64,000 nucleotides of DNA from Noviluteimonas lactosilytica (GTDB lineage Bacteria; Pseudomonadota; Gammaproteobacteria; Xanthomonadales; Xanthomonadaceae): the NCBI RefSeq assembly GCF_020866925.1, contig NZ_JAJGAK010000001.1, forward strand, positions 1,656,189-1,720,188, read 5' to 3'. Position 1 is the first letter of the stretch. Each line of letters starts with the position of its first letter. Shown here in pieces: positions 51,445 to 62,622 of the stretch. Made by a program: the position numbers and the translations under genes. The notes below the pieces were generated by a model. That model was not told the origin of the DNA. It was given only the letters and a program-made list of their open reading frames with translations, and made no database searches.

Positions 51445-52878
51445 ATGTTCGCTCCCCTGCTCGATGCCTGGCACGCGTTGTCGCAGATCCACGGCATCGG
51501 CCTGTGGTTGACGCTCGGGTGGCTGGCGTATCTGTTCGGCCTGGGCGGCTGGATCGTGTTGCAGAAGCGCGAGCCGGTGGCGACGCTGAGCTGGCTGCTC
51601 GGCCTCGCGTTGCTGCCGTACGTCGGTTTCATCATCTACCACTATCTCGGGCCGCAACGCATCGTGCGCCACCGCCTGCGGCGTGCGCGCACGAAGGCGC
51701 CGCAGTTGCCGGCCGCGACCGCGGACGACGTCATCGCGCGCGAGCTCTCGCGCATGGGCGTGTCGACCACGGGCCTGCCGCCGACCACCGCGCGCGACGT
51801 GCGCATGCTGATCGACGGCGGCGCGAAGTACACCGCGCTGCTGGAAGACATCGCCGCGGCGCGCGATTCGATCGACATGGAGTACTACATCTTCCTCGGC
51901 GATCGCACGGGCACGGCCGTGCGCGATGCGCTCATAGAACGTGCGCGTGCCGGCGTGCGCATCCGCCTGCTGGTGGATGCGGTGGGCTCGGGCAAGACGC
52001 CGCGTCGCTTCTTCGCGCCGCTGGTCGAAGCGGGCGGTCATGTCGCCTGGTTCCATCCGATGCGCTTCGGCCGCATCTGGCGACGGCCGTGGCTCAACCT
52101 GCGCACGCATCGCAAGATCGTCGTGATCGACGGGCACATCGCGTACACCGGGGGCATCAACGTCACCGACGAAGAGGACGAGCGCCTGCGGTCGGATGCG
52201 TATCGCGACCTGCACCTGCGGCTCGAGGGCCGCGTCGCGCGTTCGCTGCAACTCGTGTTCGCGGAAGACTGGGCGTATGCGACGGGGCAGCCGCCGGTGT
52301 TGCCGCCCGTGCCAGAAGAAGTCGAACCCGGCACGTGGGCGGTGCAGGTCGTGTCGTCTGGACCGGATTCGCATTGGGAGGCGATCCACCGCATGCATGT
52401 CGCGGCGATCCATTCCGCAACGCGACGCGTGTGGCTGACCACGCCCTATTTCGTGCCCGGCGAAGCGGCGATGCAGGCGCTGACCTCGGCCGCGCTCGGC
52501 GGGCTCGACGTTCGCCTGCTGGTGCCGAAGGTCAGCGACTCGCGCGTGGTCACGCTCGCGGCGCGTTCGTATTTCGACGAGTTGCTGGCTGCGGGCGTGC
52601 GCGTCTACGAATACATGCCGCGGTTGCTGCACAGCAAGACGCTGCTGGTCGACGACCACCTCGCGATCATCGGCAGCGCGAACTTCGACCATCGCAGCTT
52701 CCGCCTGAACTTCGAGGTCTCGCTGCTGTTCCACGACGCACGCCTGGCCAGCGAACTGGAACGCGTGATCGAGCTCGACCTCGCCCACTCGCCGCGTGTC
52801 CGCGAGGACCGGCCGAAGCCGTTGTGGAGTTGCCGGCTCCCCGAGGCGATCGCCCGCCTCGTCTCCCCGGTGCTTTGA
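51445..52878 (+). CDS. cls: Cardiolipin synthase
   Basis: A 477-residue phospholipase D family enzyme that condenses two phosphatidylglycerols. Two N-terminal membrane helices (about 16-35 and 45-62) precede the two HKD sites, HRKIVVIDG (with GGINVTDE) and HSKTLLVDDHLAIIGSANFD. ATG 51445 is taken as the start, giving the usual ClsA-like length. It is followed by a small membrane protein gene about 100 bases on. Confidence 0.95.
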   Translation: MFAPLLDAWHALSQIHGIGLWLTLGWLAYLFGLGGWIVLQKREPVATLSWLLGLALLPYVGFIIYHYLGPQRIVRHRLRRARTKAPQLPAATADDVIARELSRMGVSTTGLPPTTARDVRMLIDGGAKYTALLEDIAAARDSIDMEYYIFLGDRTGTAVRDALIERARAGVRIRLLVDAVGSGKTPRRFFAPLVEAGGHVAWFHPMRFGRIWRRPWLNLRTHRKIVVIDGHIAYTGGINVTDEEDERLRSDAYRDLHLRLEGRVARSLQLVFAEDWAYATGQPPVLPPVPEEVEPGTWAVQVVSSGPDSHWEAIHRMHVAAIHSATRRVWLTTPYFVPGEAAMQALTSAALGGLDVRLLVPKVSDSRVVTLAARSYFDELLAAGVRVYEYMPRLLHSKTLLVDDHLAIIGSANFDHRSFRLNFEVSLLFHDARLASELERVIELDLAHSPRVREDRPKPLWSCRLPEAIARLVSPVL

Positions 52879-52979
52879 TTCGTCCGAGTGTGCGCGGCGT
52901 CCCGCCCGGCGGGGCGCGCGGCCGCCGGGCTTCGGCGTACACTCCGCCGCAACCAGTCGAAGTTCACCGGGGAACGCAG

Positions 52980-53249
52980 ATGCATTGGCTGATGTTGGCG
53001 CTGGCGATCGGGGCATTCGCGATCGCATGGAACACCACCAACGCCCTGCTGATGGGCCTGTTCCTGGTGGTCGCCCTGATCCTCCTGCTGGGCTGGATCC
53101 TGGGCCTGTATTCGGCTCGCGTCGGCGCGCGTGCGCGCGACGAAACGGCGATGATCGATCCGATCGAGCTGCGCCGCATGCGCGAGCAGGCCGAGGCGCG
53201 CAAGGTCGCCGCGCAGCAGCAACAGTCCGGCGAGCCGCCCGCGCCGTGA
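52980..53249 (+). CDS. Small membrane protein of unknown function
   Basis: An 89-residue protein with two hydrophobic helices (about 3-17 and 24-44), then a charged segment RRMREQAEARKVAAQQQQ that is probably helical in the cytoplasm. GGGGAA lies eight bases before ATG 52980, and a TACACT -10-like hexamer lies further upstream. I recognise no characterised family. It precedes pdxJ by 29 bases on the same strand. Confidence 0.75.
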   Translation: MHWLMLALAIGAFAIAWNTTNALLMGLFLVVALILLLGWILGLYSARVGARARDETAMIDPIELRRMREQAEARKVAAQQQQSGEPPAP

Positions 53250-53278
53250 GCGCGGTGCGCGCGCGGTAAGCTGCGCGC

Positions 53279-54034
53279 ATGGCCACGGTCCTCAGCGTCA
53301 ACGTCAACAAGATCGCGGTGCTGCGCAATTCGCGCGGCGGCACCGAACCCGATGTCGTGCAGGCCGCAAGCACCTGCCTCGACGCAGGCGCGCACGGGAT
53401 CACCGTGCATCCGCGGCCCGACGCACGCCATATCCGCGCCGAAGACGTGTATGCGCTCGCGGTGCTGACGCAATCGCGCGGCGTGGAGTTCAATCTCGAA
53501 GGCAATCCGTTTGCGCCGCCGCGTGCGGGGTACCCGGGGTTCGCCGCGCTGTGTGCGGAAACGCGGCCTGCGCAGGCCACGCTCGTGCCGGATTCGGATG
53601 CACAGATCACGTCGGACCATGGGTTCGATTTCTCCGGCGATCTCGGCTTGCTGCGCGAGCGCATCGCGGAGCTGCGTGCGTTGGGCTGTCGCGTGAGCCT
53701 GTTCGTCGATGCGGGCTGTCCCGATGTCGAGCGCGCCGCCGAGGTCGGGGCGCAGCGCATCGAGTTGTATACCGGGCCTTACGCGGAAGCGTTTGCGCAG
53801 GGCGATCCGAGCGCTGCGATCGCGGCCTGTGCGGACACTGCGCGTCGCGCGCACGCCGTCGGAATGGGCGTCAACGCGGGACACGATCTGAGTGATGCGA
53901 ACCTGCCGGCGTTCCTGCGCGGTGTGCCGGACGTGCTCGAAGTGTCGATCGGCCACGCGTTGATCGGCGATGCGTTGTATCGCGGGCTCGATGCGACGGT
54001 GAAGCGCTACCTCGACGCGATCGCGCGCGCATAA
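53279..54034 (+). CDS. pdxJ: Pyridoxine 5'-phosphate synthase
   Basis: A 251-residue TIM barrel that condenses 1-deoxyxylulose 5-phosphate with amino-acetone phosphate to form vitamin B6. Core motifs: [16 protein letters not shown] (N terminus), [27 protein letters not shown], and GVNAGHDL plus EVSIGHALI (phosphate binding). The length fits. A bidirectional terminator follows immediately. Confidence 0.97.
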   Translation: MATVLSVNVNKIAVLRNSRGGTEPDVVQAASTCLDAGAHGITVHPRPDARHIRAEDVYALAVLTQSRGVEFNLEGNPFAPPRAGYPGFAALCAETRPAQATLVPDSDAQITSDHGFDFSGDLGLLRERIAELRALGCRVSLFVDAGCPDVERAAEVGAQRIELYTGPYAEAFAQGDPSAAIAACADTARRAHAVGMGVNAGHDLSDANLPAFLRGVPDVLEVSIGHALIGDALYRGLDATVKRYLDAIARA

Positions 54035-54036
54035 AA

Positions 54037-54060
54037 AAACGCCGCCCGGAGGCGGCGTTT
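54037..54060. terminator. Bidirectional intrinsic terminator between pdxJ and exbD
   Basis: Arms AAACGCCGCC (54037-54046) and GGCGGCGTTT (54051-54060) around CGGA, flanked by A7 on the left and TTT on the right. It can end pdxJ and the leftward tonB-exbBD operon. Confidence 0.88.
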
Positions 54061-54103
54061 CAACAGACGTTGGTAAGCGTGTTGCGTAATGCTTGGTATT
54101 GCG

Positions 54104-54523
54104 TCAGCCCTGCTTCTGGACGAAACCGATCTTGATCATGCCTGCGTTCTTCGCGGAGGCGAGGACCTTGGCCAGGATGCCGTAATCGGCGTCCGGGCTC
54201 GTGTCGATTTCCAGCTGCGGCTGGTTGGTCGGGTCGCGCTGGACTTCGACTTCCATCAGGTTCTGCAGCGCCGAGACCGGCTGCGCGGCTTCGTTCCAGT
54301 AGACCTGGCCCGAGGCGTCGATGCGCAGCGAGATCGGCGGCGGCGGTTCCTTCGTCTGCGGCGGAGGATTGAGCGACTTCTGCGGCAGGTCGATGTCGAT
54401 CGGATAGGAGAGGGTCGGTGCCGTCACCATGAAGATGATCAGCAGCACCAGCATCACGTCGACGAGCGGCGTGACGTTGATGTCGGCCATCGGGCCGCTA
54501 CCGCCACCGGAACTGAATGCCAT
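54104..54523 (-). CDS. exbD: Biopolymer transport protein ExbD/TolR family (second copy)
   Basis: A 139-residue protein with one membrane helix ([19 protein letters not shown]) containing the functional Asp of VDVMLV, and a periplasmic domain. [12 protein letters not shown] is the family signature. It is the last gene of tonB-exbB-exbD-exbD. The periplasmic part differs from the neighbouring copy ([17 protein letters not shown] segment), so the two are not recent duplicates. Confidence 0.93.
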   Translation of the reverse strand: MAFSSGGGSGPMADINVTPLVDVMLVLLIIFMVTAPTLSYPIDIDLPQKSLNPPPQTKEPPPPISLRIDASGQVYWNEAAQPVSALQNLMEVEVQRDPTNQPQLEIDTSPDADYGILAKVLASAKNAGMIKIGFVQKQG

Positions 54524-54543
54524 GGTTCTTTACTCCTAAGGGC

Positions 54544-54969
54544 TCAGGGCCGTTCTTTCTCGGCCACGAAGCCGACCTTGCGCATGCCCTGGTTCTGGGC
54601 GACCTGCACCACTTCCTGGACGACGCGGTACTTGGTCGTCCGGTCCCCGCGCACATTGATGGCCGGTTGCGGGGTCTTCTGGGCTTCGACCGAGAGGCGG
54701 CTCTCGATCTGGTCCTTGGTGATGGGCTGGTCGTTCCAGAACAGGTTGCCCTCTTCCGTGACCGCGATCGTGATGGGCTGCACCACGATCGGCTTGTCTC
54801 GGTCGAGATGTTCGAGCGTCGCCTGCGGAAGGTCGACCTTGACCTTATGGGACATCAGCGGCGCGGTGATCATGAAGATGATCAGCAGGACGAGCATGAC
54901 GTCGACGAGCGGCGTCACGTTGATCTCGGCCATGGGGCCGCCACTGTCATTGCCGGTACTGAAGGCCAT
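54544..54969 (-). CDS. exbD: Biopolymer transport protein ExbD/TolR family (first copy)
   Basis: A 141-residue ExbD with the signature [25 protein letters not shown], carrying the proton-pathway aspartate, and a periplasmic domain. It couples proton flow to TonB. It starts 29 bases after exbB and is followed 20 bases later by a second ExbD. Tandem exbD genes in one operon are known in Xanthomonas, where only one was needed for iron uptake. Confidence 0.94.
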   Translation of the reverse strand: MAFSTGNDSGGPMAEINVTPLVDVMLVLLIIFMITAPLMSHKVKVDLPQATLEHLDRDKPIVVQPITIAVTEEGNLFWNDQPITKDQIESRLSVEAQKTPQPAINVRGDRTTKYRVVQEVVQVAQNQGMRKVGFVAEKERP

Positions 54970-54998
54970 GGGGGAACTCCGTCAGGTGGTTCGACTGC

Positions 54999-55769
54999 TT
55001 AGCGCTTCGACGGGATTTCGCCGACGCGCGAACCCGTGGCGAAGAAGTCGTGCAGGTCGTGCGCGAAGGTGTCGAACTTGCTGTTCGTGACGCGGTTCAG
55101 GCGGACGAAGAAGTTGTACGCCAGCACCGCCGGGATCGCGACGAACAGACCGACCGCGGTCATGATCAGCGCTTCACCCACCGGGCCCGCGACCGCGTCG
55201 ATCGACGCCTGGCCGGTGGCACCGATCTTGATCAGCGCGCCGTAGATGCCCCAAACGGTACCGAGCAGGCCGACGAACGGCGCGGTCGAACCGACGGTGG
55301 CGAGCACGGTCAGGCCGTTCTCGAGGCGCGAGGATTCGCGGGTCACGCCCTGGCGCAGCGCGCGGTCGACGAACTCCGAGCGATTCAGCGACTCGACGAG
55401 GCGCGAGCCTTCGTGACGCTGGTGGTGCGCGGCGGCCTGGGCGGCGTCGAGCGCGATCTTCGAGAACGGCTCGGCCTTGTTCTGCTCTTCCATGAAGCGG
55501 ATCGCGTCCTGCGCGTTCGGGGTTTCCCAGAACGTGGTGACGACGCGGTCGGCGCTGCCACGGATACGGACGTTCTTGATCAGGTTGATCACGATCCAGT
55601 ACCACGACATGGCCGACATGATGATCAGCGTGGCGGCGACGACGAGCTGGACGATGTAATCGCCCGGGTTGCTCAGCATTTCGCGCGCCAGGTGGTCGAC
55701 GCCCATTTGCTTCAGCGCGTCGGCGTTGCTCCCGGTCGCGGCAACGGCGTTGGTGGTTTCCTGCAGCAT
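54999..55769 (-). CDS. exbB: Biopolymer transport protein ExbB (MotA/TolQ/ExbB family)
   Basis: A 256-residue protein with three membrane helices (about 28-50, 140-165 and 185-210). The family core is GLTVLATVGSTAPFVGLLGTVWG and VAGPVGEALIMTAVGLFVAIPAVLAYN. An N-terminal extension of ~25 residues precedes the first helix. ExbB forms the pentameric channel around ExbD and TonB. AAGG lies ten bases before the ATG. Confidence 0.95.
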   Translation of the reverse strand: MLQETTNAVAATGSNADALKQMGVDHLAREMLSNPGDYIVQLVVAATLIIMSAMSWYWIVINLIKNVRIRGSADRVVTTFWETPNAQDAIRFMEEQNKAEPFSKIALDAAQAAAHHQRHEGSRLVESLNRSEFVDRALRQGVTRESSRLENGLTVLATVGSTAPFVGLLGTVWGIYGALIKIGATGQASIDAVAGPVGEALIMTAVGLFVAIPAVLAYNFFVRLNRVTNSKFDTFAHDLHDFFATGSRVGEIPSKR

Positions 55770-55820
55770 GACGCTTACCTTCTGTCTGGAAAGAATGGAG
55801 TAGCTAAGGGAAGAAAAAAG

Positions 55821-56474
55821 TTATTGCTTGAGGTCGAGCGGCAAGATGCCGGCACCGGGCTGGCCCGGACACATCTTGATGCGCTTGGCCCAGTTCACGG
55901 CCGCACGGTCTACGTTGCGGTCGCGGCTCGACTGGGCGACGGAAACGTCAGTGACGGAACCGTCCGCGGTGAAGGTGATGTTCAGGCGCATCTGGCCGGT
56001 AATGCGGGCGCGGCCAACGGCGCTCGCGAGCTGGCCCTGCGGCGGCATGACGCAGATGCTGGCACGGAGGTCGTTCATGTCGCGCGCCGGACCCTGCGGG
56101 GCGGCGGGCGGTGCCGGCGGCGCCGGAGGCGGTGCCTGCACGTCGACCGGCGACGGTTCGTCGAAGACGACCGGCGGTTCTTCCGGCGGCGGCGGCAGCG
56201 GGCTCGGCTTCGGCACGGTCTGCGGCTTCAGCACGATCTGCTTGGGCGGTTCCGGCGGCGGCGGCGGCGGCGGCGGCGGGGGCGGCGGCGGCTTGATGAA
56301 GTTGACCAGGGTCACTTCTTCTTCTTCCACCTGTGCGCCCGGGGGCGCCACCGGCATGAGCAGCAGCATGAGTGCCGCGACATGCAGGGCGATCACGAAG
56401 GAGATACCGACAATGCGAGGCCAGTTCAAGGACTGGCGCAGGGTGCTGTCGGGATGCGGCAGTGTTTCCGTCAT
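55821..56474 (-). CDS. tonB: Energy transducer TonB
   Basis: A 217-residue TonB: cytoplasmic N terminus, one helix (about 20-42), a rigid Pro-rich rod with an uninterrupted run of 13 prolines followed by KPSPLPPPPEEPP. The C-terminal domain (about 130-217, MRLNITFTADGSVTDVSVAQSS) contacts TonB boxes of outer-membrane receptors. ATG 56474 gives MTETLPHPDS; a longer frame upstream runs into the leader. It heads the operon tonB-exbB-exbD-exbD. Confidence 0.93.
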   Translation of the reverse strand: MTETLPHPDSTLRQSLNWPRIVGISFVIALHVAALMLLLMPVAPPGAQVEEEEVTLVNFIKPPPPPPPPPPPPPEPPKQIVLKPQTVPKPSPLPPPPEEPPVVFDEPSPVDVQAPPPAPPAPPAAPQGPARDMNDLRASICVMPPQGQLASAVGRARITGQMRLNITFTADGSVTDVSVAQSSRDRNVDRAAVNWAKRIKMCPGQPGAGILPLDLKQ

Positions 56475-56548
56475 GCGCAAGGCTCGGGGGGTGGGACACC
56501 CGACGCTTTCAACGCGCCGGAGCTGCAATGCAGGCCGCTCTTGTTAAG

Positions 56549-56613
56549 CGGCCGCGGGAATTTCCAAGCATATACCAATCCCGCGGCCGTACACCAATGT
56601 CTTGGCCGCGGGA
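56549..56613 (-). promoter_or_regulatory. tonB promoter embedded in three GC-palindrome arms
   Basis: On the minus strand TTGGTG (56597-56592) and TATATG (56574-56569) are 17 bases apart, giving a start near 56562. Arms centred on CCGCGG occur at 56552-56557 (just after the start), 56581-56586 (in the spacer, inverted) and 56606-56611 (upstream of -35). CGGCCGCGGGA (56549-56559) and its exact complement (56579-56589) form an 11-bp inverted repeat. This is a likely operator, but not a Fur-box sequence. Confidence 0.6.
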
Positions 56614-56623
56614 TGTGATGGCG

Positions 56624-57754
56624 TTAGTCGGCGAGGATTTCTTTCGCTTCCTGCGGCTTCTTGATGCCCTTGTCGAGCGCCTTCTGGGCGGCGGCCTTCG
56701 CTTCGGCCGTCTTGCCCTGCGCGCGCAGGATCTTCGCGACGTTGAGGTAGGGCTCGCCGTCGGCGGACATCGGAGCGGCCTTTTCGTACCAGCCGATGGC
56801 GTCCATGTCGCTGCCGTTGTAGTAGGCGTTCTGGCCCAGCAGTGAGTACGCGCGGGCGAGGTCCGGGCCCTGCTTCAGGATGCCCTTCTGCGCGCCTTCG
56901 GTGATCACCTTCTCCGCGTCCTTGAAGCGCTCGGCGTTGAGGTAGTTCGAATACAGCACGCGCAGCTCTTTTTCTTCCGTGAGCATGCCGCGGTTGTAGC
57001 CGTCTTCGAGCAGCTTGGTCGCCTTGTCGTCTTCGCCGGCCGCCTGGTAGGAGGAGACGGCGTTGAGCAGCGCGCTCTTGTCGTTCGGGTTCTTCGCGAG
57101 CTGCGCTTCGAACGTCTTGGCCGCTTCGTCGCCCTTGCCGGTGCTGGCGAGCAACTGTGCGCGCAACTGCTGGTATTCCGGCTTGTCGGCCTTGGTTTCG
57201 TTGAGGAAGCGATCGAGCGTGGCGAGCGCCTGCTCGTTCTGCTTCAGCGTGTACTGGATGGCGGCGAGGTTGTACATCGCCGTGTAGTGGTTGTTGTTGT
57301 CCAGGCCGTCGGCGGCGATGGCCTTGGAGAAGAAATCGGCGGCCTTGGCGTCGTCGTTCATTTCGTTCGCCGAAGCGCCGGCGAGCTGGTAGGCGAACGA
57401 CTTCTCGTACGCGCTGGCGTCGGACGCGGCGGCGACCTGGTCGGCGCGCGCGATCACGCTCGCGTAGTCCTGCTTCTCGTACGAGGCCTGCATTTCCTGC
57501 AGGGCCTTGAGGTTCTTGCCCTTCGCTTCGGCGTCCGGCGACTTGCGCGTGGCGTTCGGCCACATCGTCTGCGCGTCTTCCTGCTTCGCCTTCGCGTCGT
57601 CCTTTTCCTTGCCGAGTTCCTTCATGCGCTTCGCGCGCTGTTCTCGCATCGAGGTCGATCCAACTTCCTGCGCGAACGACGGCGCGACGACGGAGAAACC
57701 GATGATGGCGCACACCGCGAGGGCGAGCGGGGACAGCTTGGTCGTGATGTTCAT
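56624..57754 (-). CDS. Exported TPR-repeat protein
   Basis: A 376-residue periplasmic protein with a signal peptide (ending APSFAQ), then a charged, coiled-coil-like stretch (residues ~30-70, Lys/Glu/Arg/Ala). About six TPR-type helix pairs follow, for example HYTAMYNLAAIQYTLKQNEQALATLDRFL and AYSLLGQNAYYNGSDMDAIGWYEKA. GAGGA eight bases before ATG 57754 favours it over an ATG 15 bases upstream. It lies upstream of tonB on the same strand with a promoter between, a position seen near other TonB systems. Function unknown. Confidence 0.82.
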   Translation of the reverse strand: MNITTKLSPLALAVCAIIGFSVVAPSFAQEVGSTSMREQRAKRMKELGKEKDDAKAKQEDAQTMWPNATRKSPDAEAKGKNLKALQEMQASYEKQDYASVIARADQVAAASDASAYEKSFAYQLAGASANEMNDDAKAADFFSKAIAADGLDNNNHYTAMYNLAAIQYTLKQNEQALATLDRFLNETKADKPEYQQLRAQLLASTGKGDEAAKTFEAQLAKNPNDKSALLNAVSSYQAAGEDDKATKLLEDGYNRGMLTEEKELRVLYSNYLNAERFKDAEKVITEGAQKGILKQGPDLARAYSLLGQNAYYNGSDMDAIGWYEKAAPMSADGEPYLNVAKILRAQGKTAEAKAAAQKALDKGIKKPQEAKEILAD

Positions 57755-57869
57755 GGGGGTGTTCCTCATCGGAGGCGAATCGTGGGCGAATTGGATGCCC
57801 GGGGGGCGGTCAAGCTAGCAGAAAGCGTGGCGGCTGTTGCATGGGACCAACGTCGGATTGTCGGCCGGT

Positions 57870-58703
57870 TCACCCGCAGGACGGCCGCCGTCCGGCGGCG
57901 CGGGCTTGCGCGTATACAGGCTCCAGCGAGGCCGCACGTTGCTGCAGTTCACGGATCCGGCTCTCGGGATTGGGATGGGTCGACAGCCATTGCGGCGGAC
58001 GGCTGCTGTTCTGGCTCGCGGCGATCATGTTGGACCACAGGTTGACCGCGCCCCTCGGGTCGAAACCCGCCTGCGCCATCAGCTGCTGGCCGACGATGTC
58101 GGCTTCCGATTCCTGCTCGCGCGAACCCGGCAGCAGGAACCCCGCCTGCGCGATCGCACCGCCGCCCTGGACCGCCGCGTTCGCCGCGCCGCTGCCGTAG
58201 CGCGAACCCAGCAGTGCGCCGACGAGTTCGACCGCGCCCTGCGCGCCCATCTGGCGCGTGATGCGTTCGTCGTGGTGGCGCGAGATGACGTGGCCGATCT
58301 CATGCGCGATCACGCCGGCGAGTTCGTCCTGGTTGCGCGCGACACTGAAAATGCCGGTGTAGACGCCGACCTTGCCGCCCGGCAACGCGAACGCGTTGGG
58401 TTCGTTGTCGACGAACACCGCGCTTTCCCATCCCGTTTGCCAACCCTGCGGTAGCTGCGCGGTGATCGCGGACACGATGCATTGCACCTTGCGCACCTGG
58501 CGCGCGTCTTTCGATTGCGGTTTTTGCGCCTTCAATTCCGCGAAGGACTGCGCGCCCAGCTGGTTGAGCTGTTCCTGCGAGACGCCGCCGACGACCTGCG
58601 TGCGGCCGGTGGGCGATGTCGTCGTGGCGCAAGCGGCCGCGACCGCGGCGATCGCGCAGGCCATCGCGAGGGGGCGGAGCGTTCGGGGGAGGATTGGGCG
58701 CAT
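57870..58703 (-). CDS. M48-family metalloprotease lipoprotein
   Basis: A 277-residue exported protease. The lipoprotein signal ends AVAAACATT. The zinc motif is VIAHEIGHVISRHHDE (HExxH), with the third ligand in SREQESEADIVGQQL. The protein lacks TPR repeats, so it resembles LoiP/YcaL-type periplasmic peptidases rather than BepA. These take part in outer-membrane protein quality control. ATG 58703 is the start; the longer frame adds non-signal sequence. Confidence 0.93.
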   Translation of the reverse strand: MRPILPRTLRPLAMACAIAAVAAACATTTSPTGRTQVVGGVSQEQLNQLGAQSFAELKAQKPQSKDARQVRKVQCIVSAITAQLPQGWQTGWESAVFVDNEPNAFALPGGKVGVYTGIFSVARNQDELAGVIAHEIGHVISRHHDERITRQMGAQGAVELVGALLGSRYGSGAANAAVQGGGAIAQAGFLLPGSREQESEADIVGQQLMAQAGFDPRGAVNLWSNMIAASQNSSRPPQWLSTHPNPESRIRELQQRAASLEPVYAQARAAGRRPSCG

Positions 58704-58770
58704 GGCCGGATTTTCCGAATTCAGGTTGGATCCCGTATAGGGCAGTGGTCCTGAATTCTTCGTCAAGCGG

Positions 58771-58869
58771 AACGCCCGCGCGAAGCGGGCGTTGGCTTGT
58801 CGGTCATGTTTGCGTGCCGCGCGTGTGCGTCGCGCGGCGGGACGTTATACGGCCGCGTGCTCGCGGCCG
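58771..58869. other. Cluster of three GC hairpins between gyrB and the M48 gene
   Basis: Perfect inverted repeats: AACGCCCGC/GCGGGCGTT (58771-58793), GCCGCGCG/CGCGCGGC (58816-58838) and CGGCCGCG/CGCGGCCG (58850-58869). None has a T-tract on either strand. They lie just past the gyrB stop (58876). Confidence 0.6.
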
Positions 58870-58875
58870 CGTGCG

Positions 58876-61398
<2,523 letters not shown>

Positions 61399-61454
61399 CT
61401 ATGGATGCGTGCAGTCTACCAAACGCAGGTGGCCAAGGCCCGTCGCACGCGGGC

Positions 61455-62549
61455 TCAGGAGGCCTGTCCTTCAGGGCGGAGCCGGCCTTCCTCGACGCGG
61501 ACGTGGGCGAGGCGCTCGGCGTGCGCCAGGAGCGCTGGCGGAGCTTCGGTGCCGGTGACGAACACCTGGGCGCCGGTGGCGACGAGGCCGTCGACCACGC
61601 GCGCCTGATGGTCGCGATCCAGCTCGGAGGCCAGGTCGTCGAAGGCGATGACGGGCCACTCGCCGGCCAGTTCGGCGTGCAGCCGGGCCTGCGACAGAAG
61701 CAGCGACAGTGCGGTGAGCTTTGCCTGACCGCGGGACAGCGCCTCTCGACCGGGAATGCCGGCGTAACCAATGCGCCAGTCGGCGCGATGCGGGCCAACG
61801 CTGGTGAATCCGGTGGCCAGGTCGCGGGAACGCGCCAAGAGGAGCGCATCGGCGAGGCTGAGCTCGTCACGGCGCCAGCCGGGCTGCAGGTCGAGGCGGT
61901 CGATGCCGAGAGACGGCGCGAGGTCGGCAGCCTCGCTGGCGAATCTCGGCATCCAATGGCCGAGATAGGCCTCGCGGCTGTGGGTGATGGCCTCCCCGCT
62001 TTCCGCCAACTCCCGTTCCCATACGTCGAGTTCCTCCGCTCGGCCGCCCGCCTTGAGCAGTGCATTGCGTTGTTTCAGTGCCCTGGCGTAACGACGCCAG
62101 ACGACCAGAAATTCCTGTTCCACGTGGAACAGCCCCCAATCGATGAGCCTGCGCCGGTTCTCCGCCCCGCCAGTGACCAGGTCATGGCTGCCGGGTTCGA
62201 AGGTGACGACGGTGAGCGCGGCGCAAAGCTCGCCGAGATGGGCCACGTCAGCGCCGTCGAGGCGTCCCTGCCAAGCCTGACCGGTGTGCCTCAGCCCCGC
62301 CTTGCGGGTACGGCCGGTGGCCTCTTCCCACTCGATGAAGATCTCCACGGCCTGGGCGCCCTGCCGAATGAGGCCATCCCGTACCCGGCCGCGGAAACTG
62401 CGTCCGTAGGCCATGAGATGCATTGCCTCGAGGACGGACGTCTTGCCCGCTCCATTCGCCCCCGTCAGCAGGTTCAGCGATGGGCCCGGGGCCAGCGACA
62501 CCCCGTCAAACCGGCGCAACCCCGCGATGTCGAGTCGGGTCAGGCGCAT
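61455..62549 (-). CDS. recF: DNA replication and repair protein RecF
   Basis: A 364-residue SMC-like ATPase that loads RecA at gaps. The Walker A GANGAGKTS, signature SRGQAKLTALSLLLSQ and Walker B PVIAFDDLASELD are present. Codons 140-145 (LFHVEQ) are written exactly by a palindromic parS-like 16-mer. It lies between dnaN and gyrB, 73 bases after the dnaN stop. Confidence 0.96.
   Translation of the reverse strand: MRLTRLDIAGLRRFDGVSLAPGPSLNLLTGANGAGKTSVLEAMHLMAYGRSFRGRVRDGLIRQGAQAVEIFIEWEEATGRTRKAGLRHTGQAWQGRLDGADVAHLGELCAALTVVTFEPGSHDLVTGGAENRRRLIDWGLFHVEQEFLVVWRRYARALKQRNALLKAGGRAEELDVWERELAESGEAITHSREAYLGHWMPRFASEAADLAPSLGIDRLDLQPGWRRDELSLADALLLARSRDLATGFTSVGPHRADWRIGYAGIPGREALSRGQAKLTALSLLLSQARLHAELAGEWPVIAFDDLASELDRDHQARVVDGLVATGAQVFVTGTEAPPALLAHAERLAHVRVEEGRLRPEGQAS
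62116..62131. promoter_or_regulatory. parS-like site inside recF
   Basis: TGTTCCACGTGGAACA, a perfect 16-bp palindrome matching the ParB-binding consensus of gammaproteobacteria (Pseudomonas-type GTTCCACGTGGAAC core). Confidence 0.8.
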
Positions 62550-62566
62550 CGCGCCGCGCCAAAGCA

Positions 62567-62592
62567 GAACGCCCGGACCAAGCCGGGCGTTC
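62567..62592. terminator. Hairpin in the dnaN-recF gap
   Basis: 10-bp arms GAACGCCCGG (62567-62576) and CCGGGCGTTC (62583-62592). On the minus strand only a weak TGCTTTGG follows. It may attenuate read-through from dnaN into recF. Confidence 0.5.
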
Positions 62593-62597
62593 GTGCG

Positions 62598-62613
62598 GGT
62601 TCCACGTGGAACA
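62598..62613. promoter_or_regulatory. Second parS-like site between dnaN and recF
   Basis: GGTTCCACGTGGAACA: the 14-bp core GTTCCACGTGGAAC is perfect and only the first outer base departs from the site in recF, 482 bases away. Confidence 0.75.
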
Positions 62614-62622
62614 GACGCGTCA

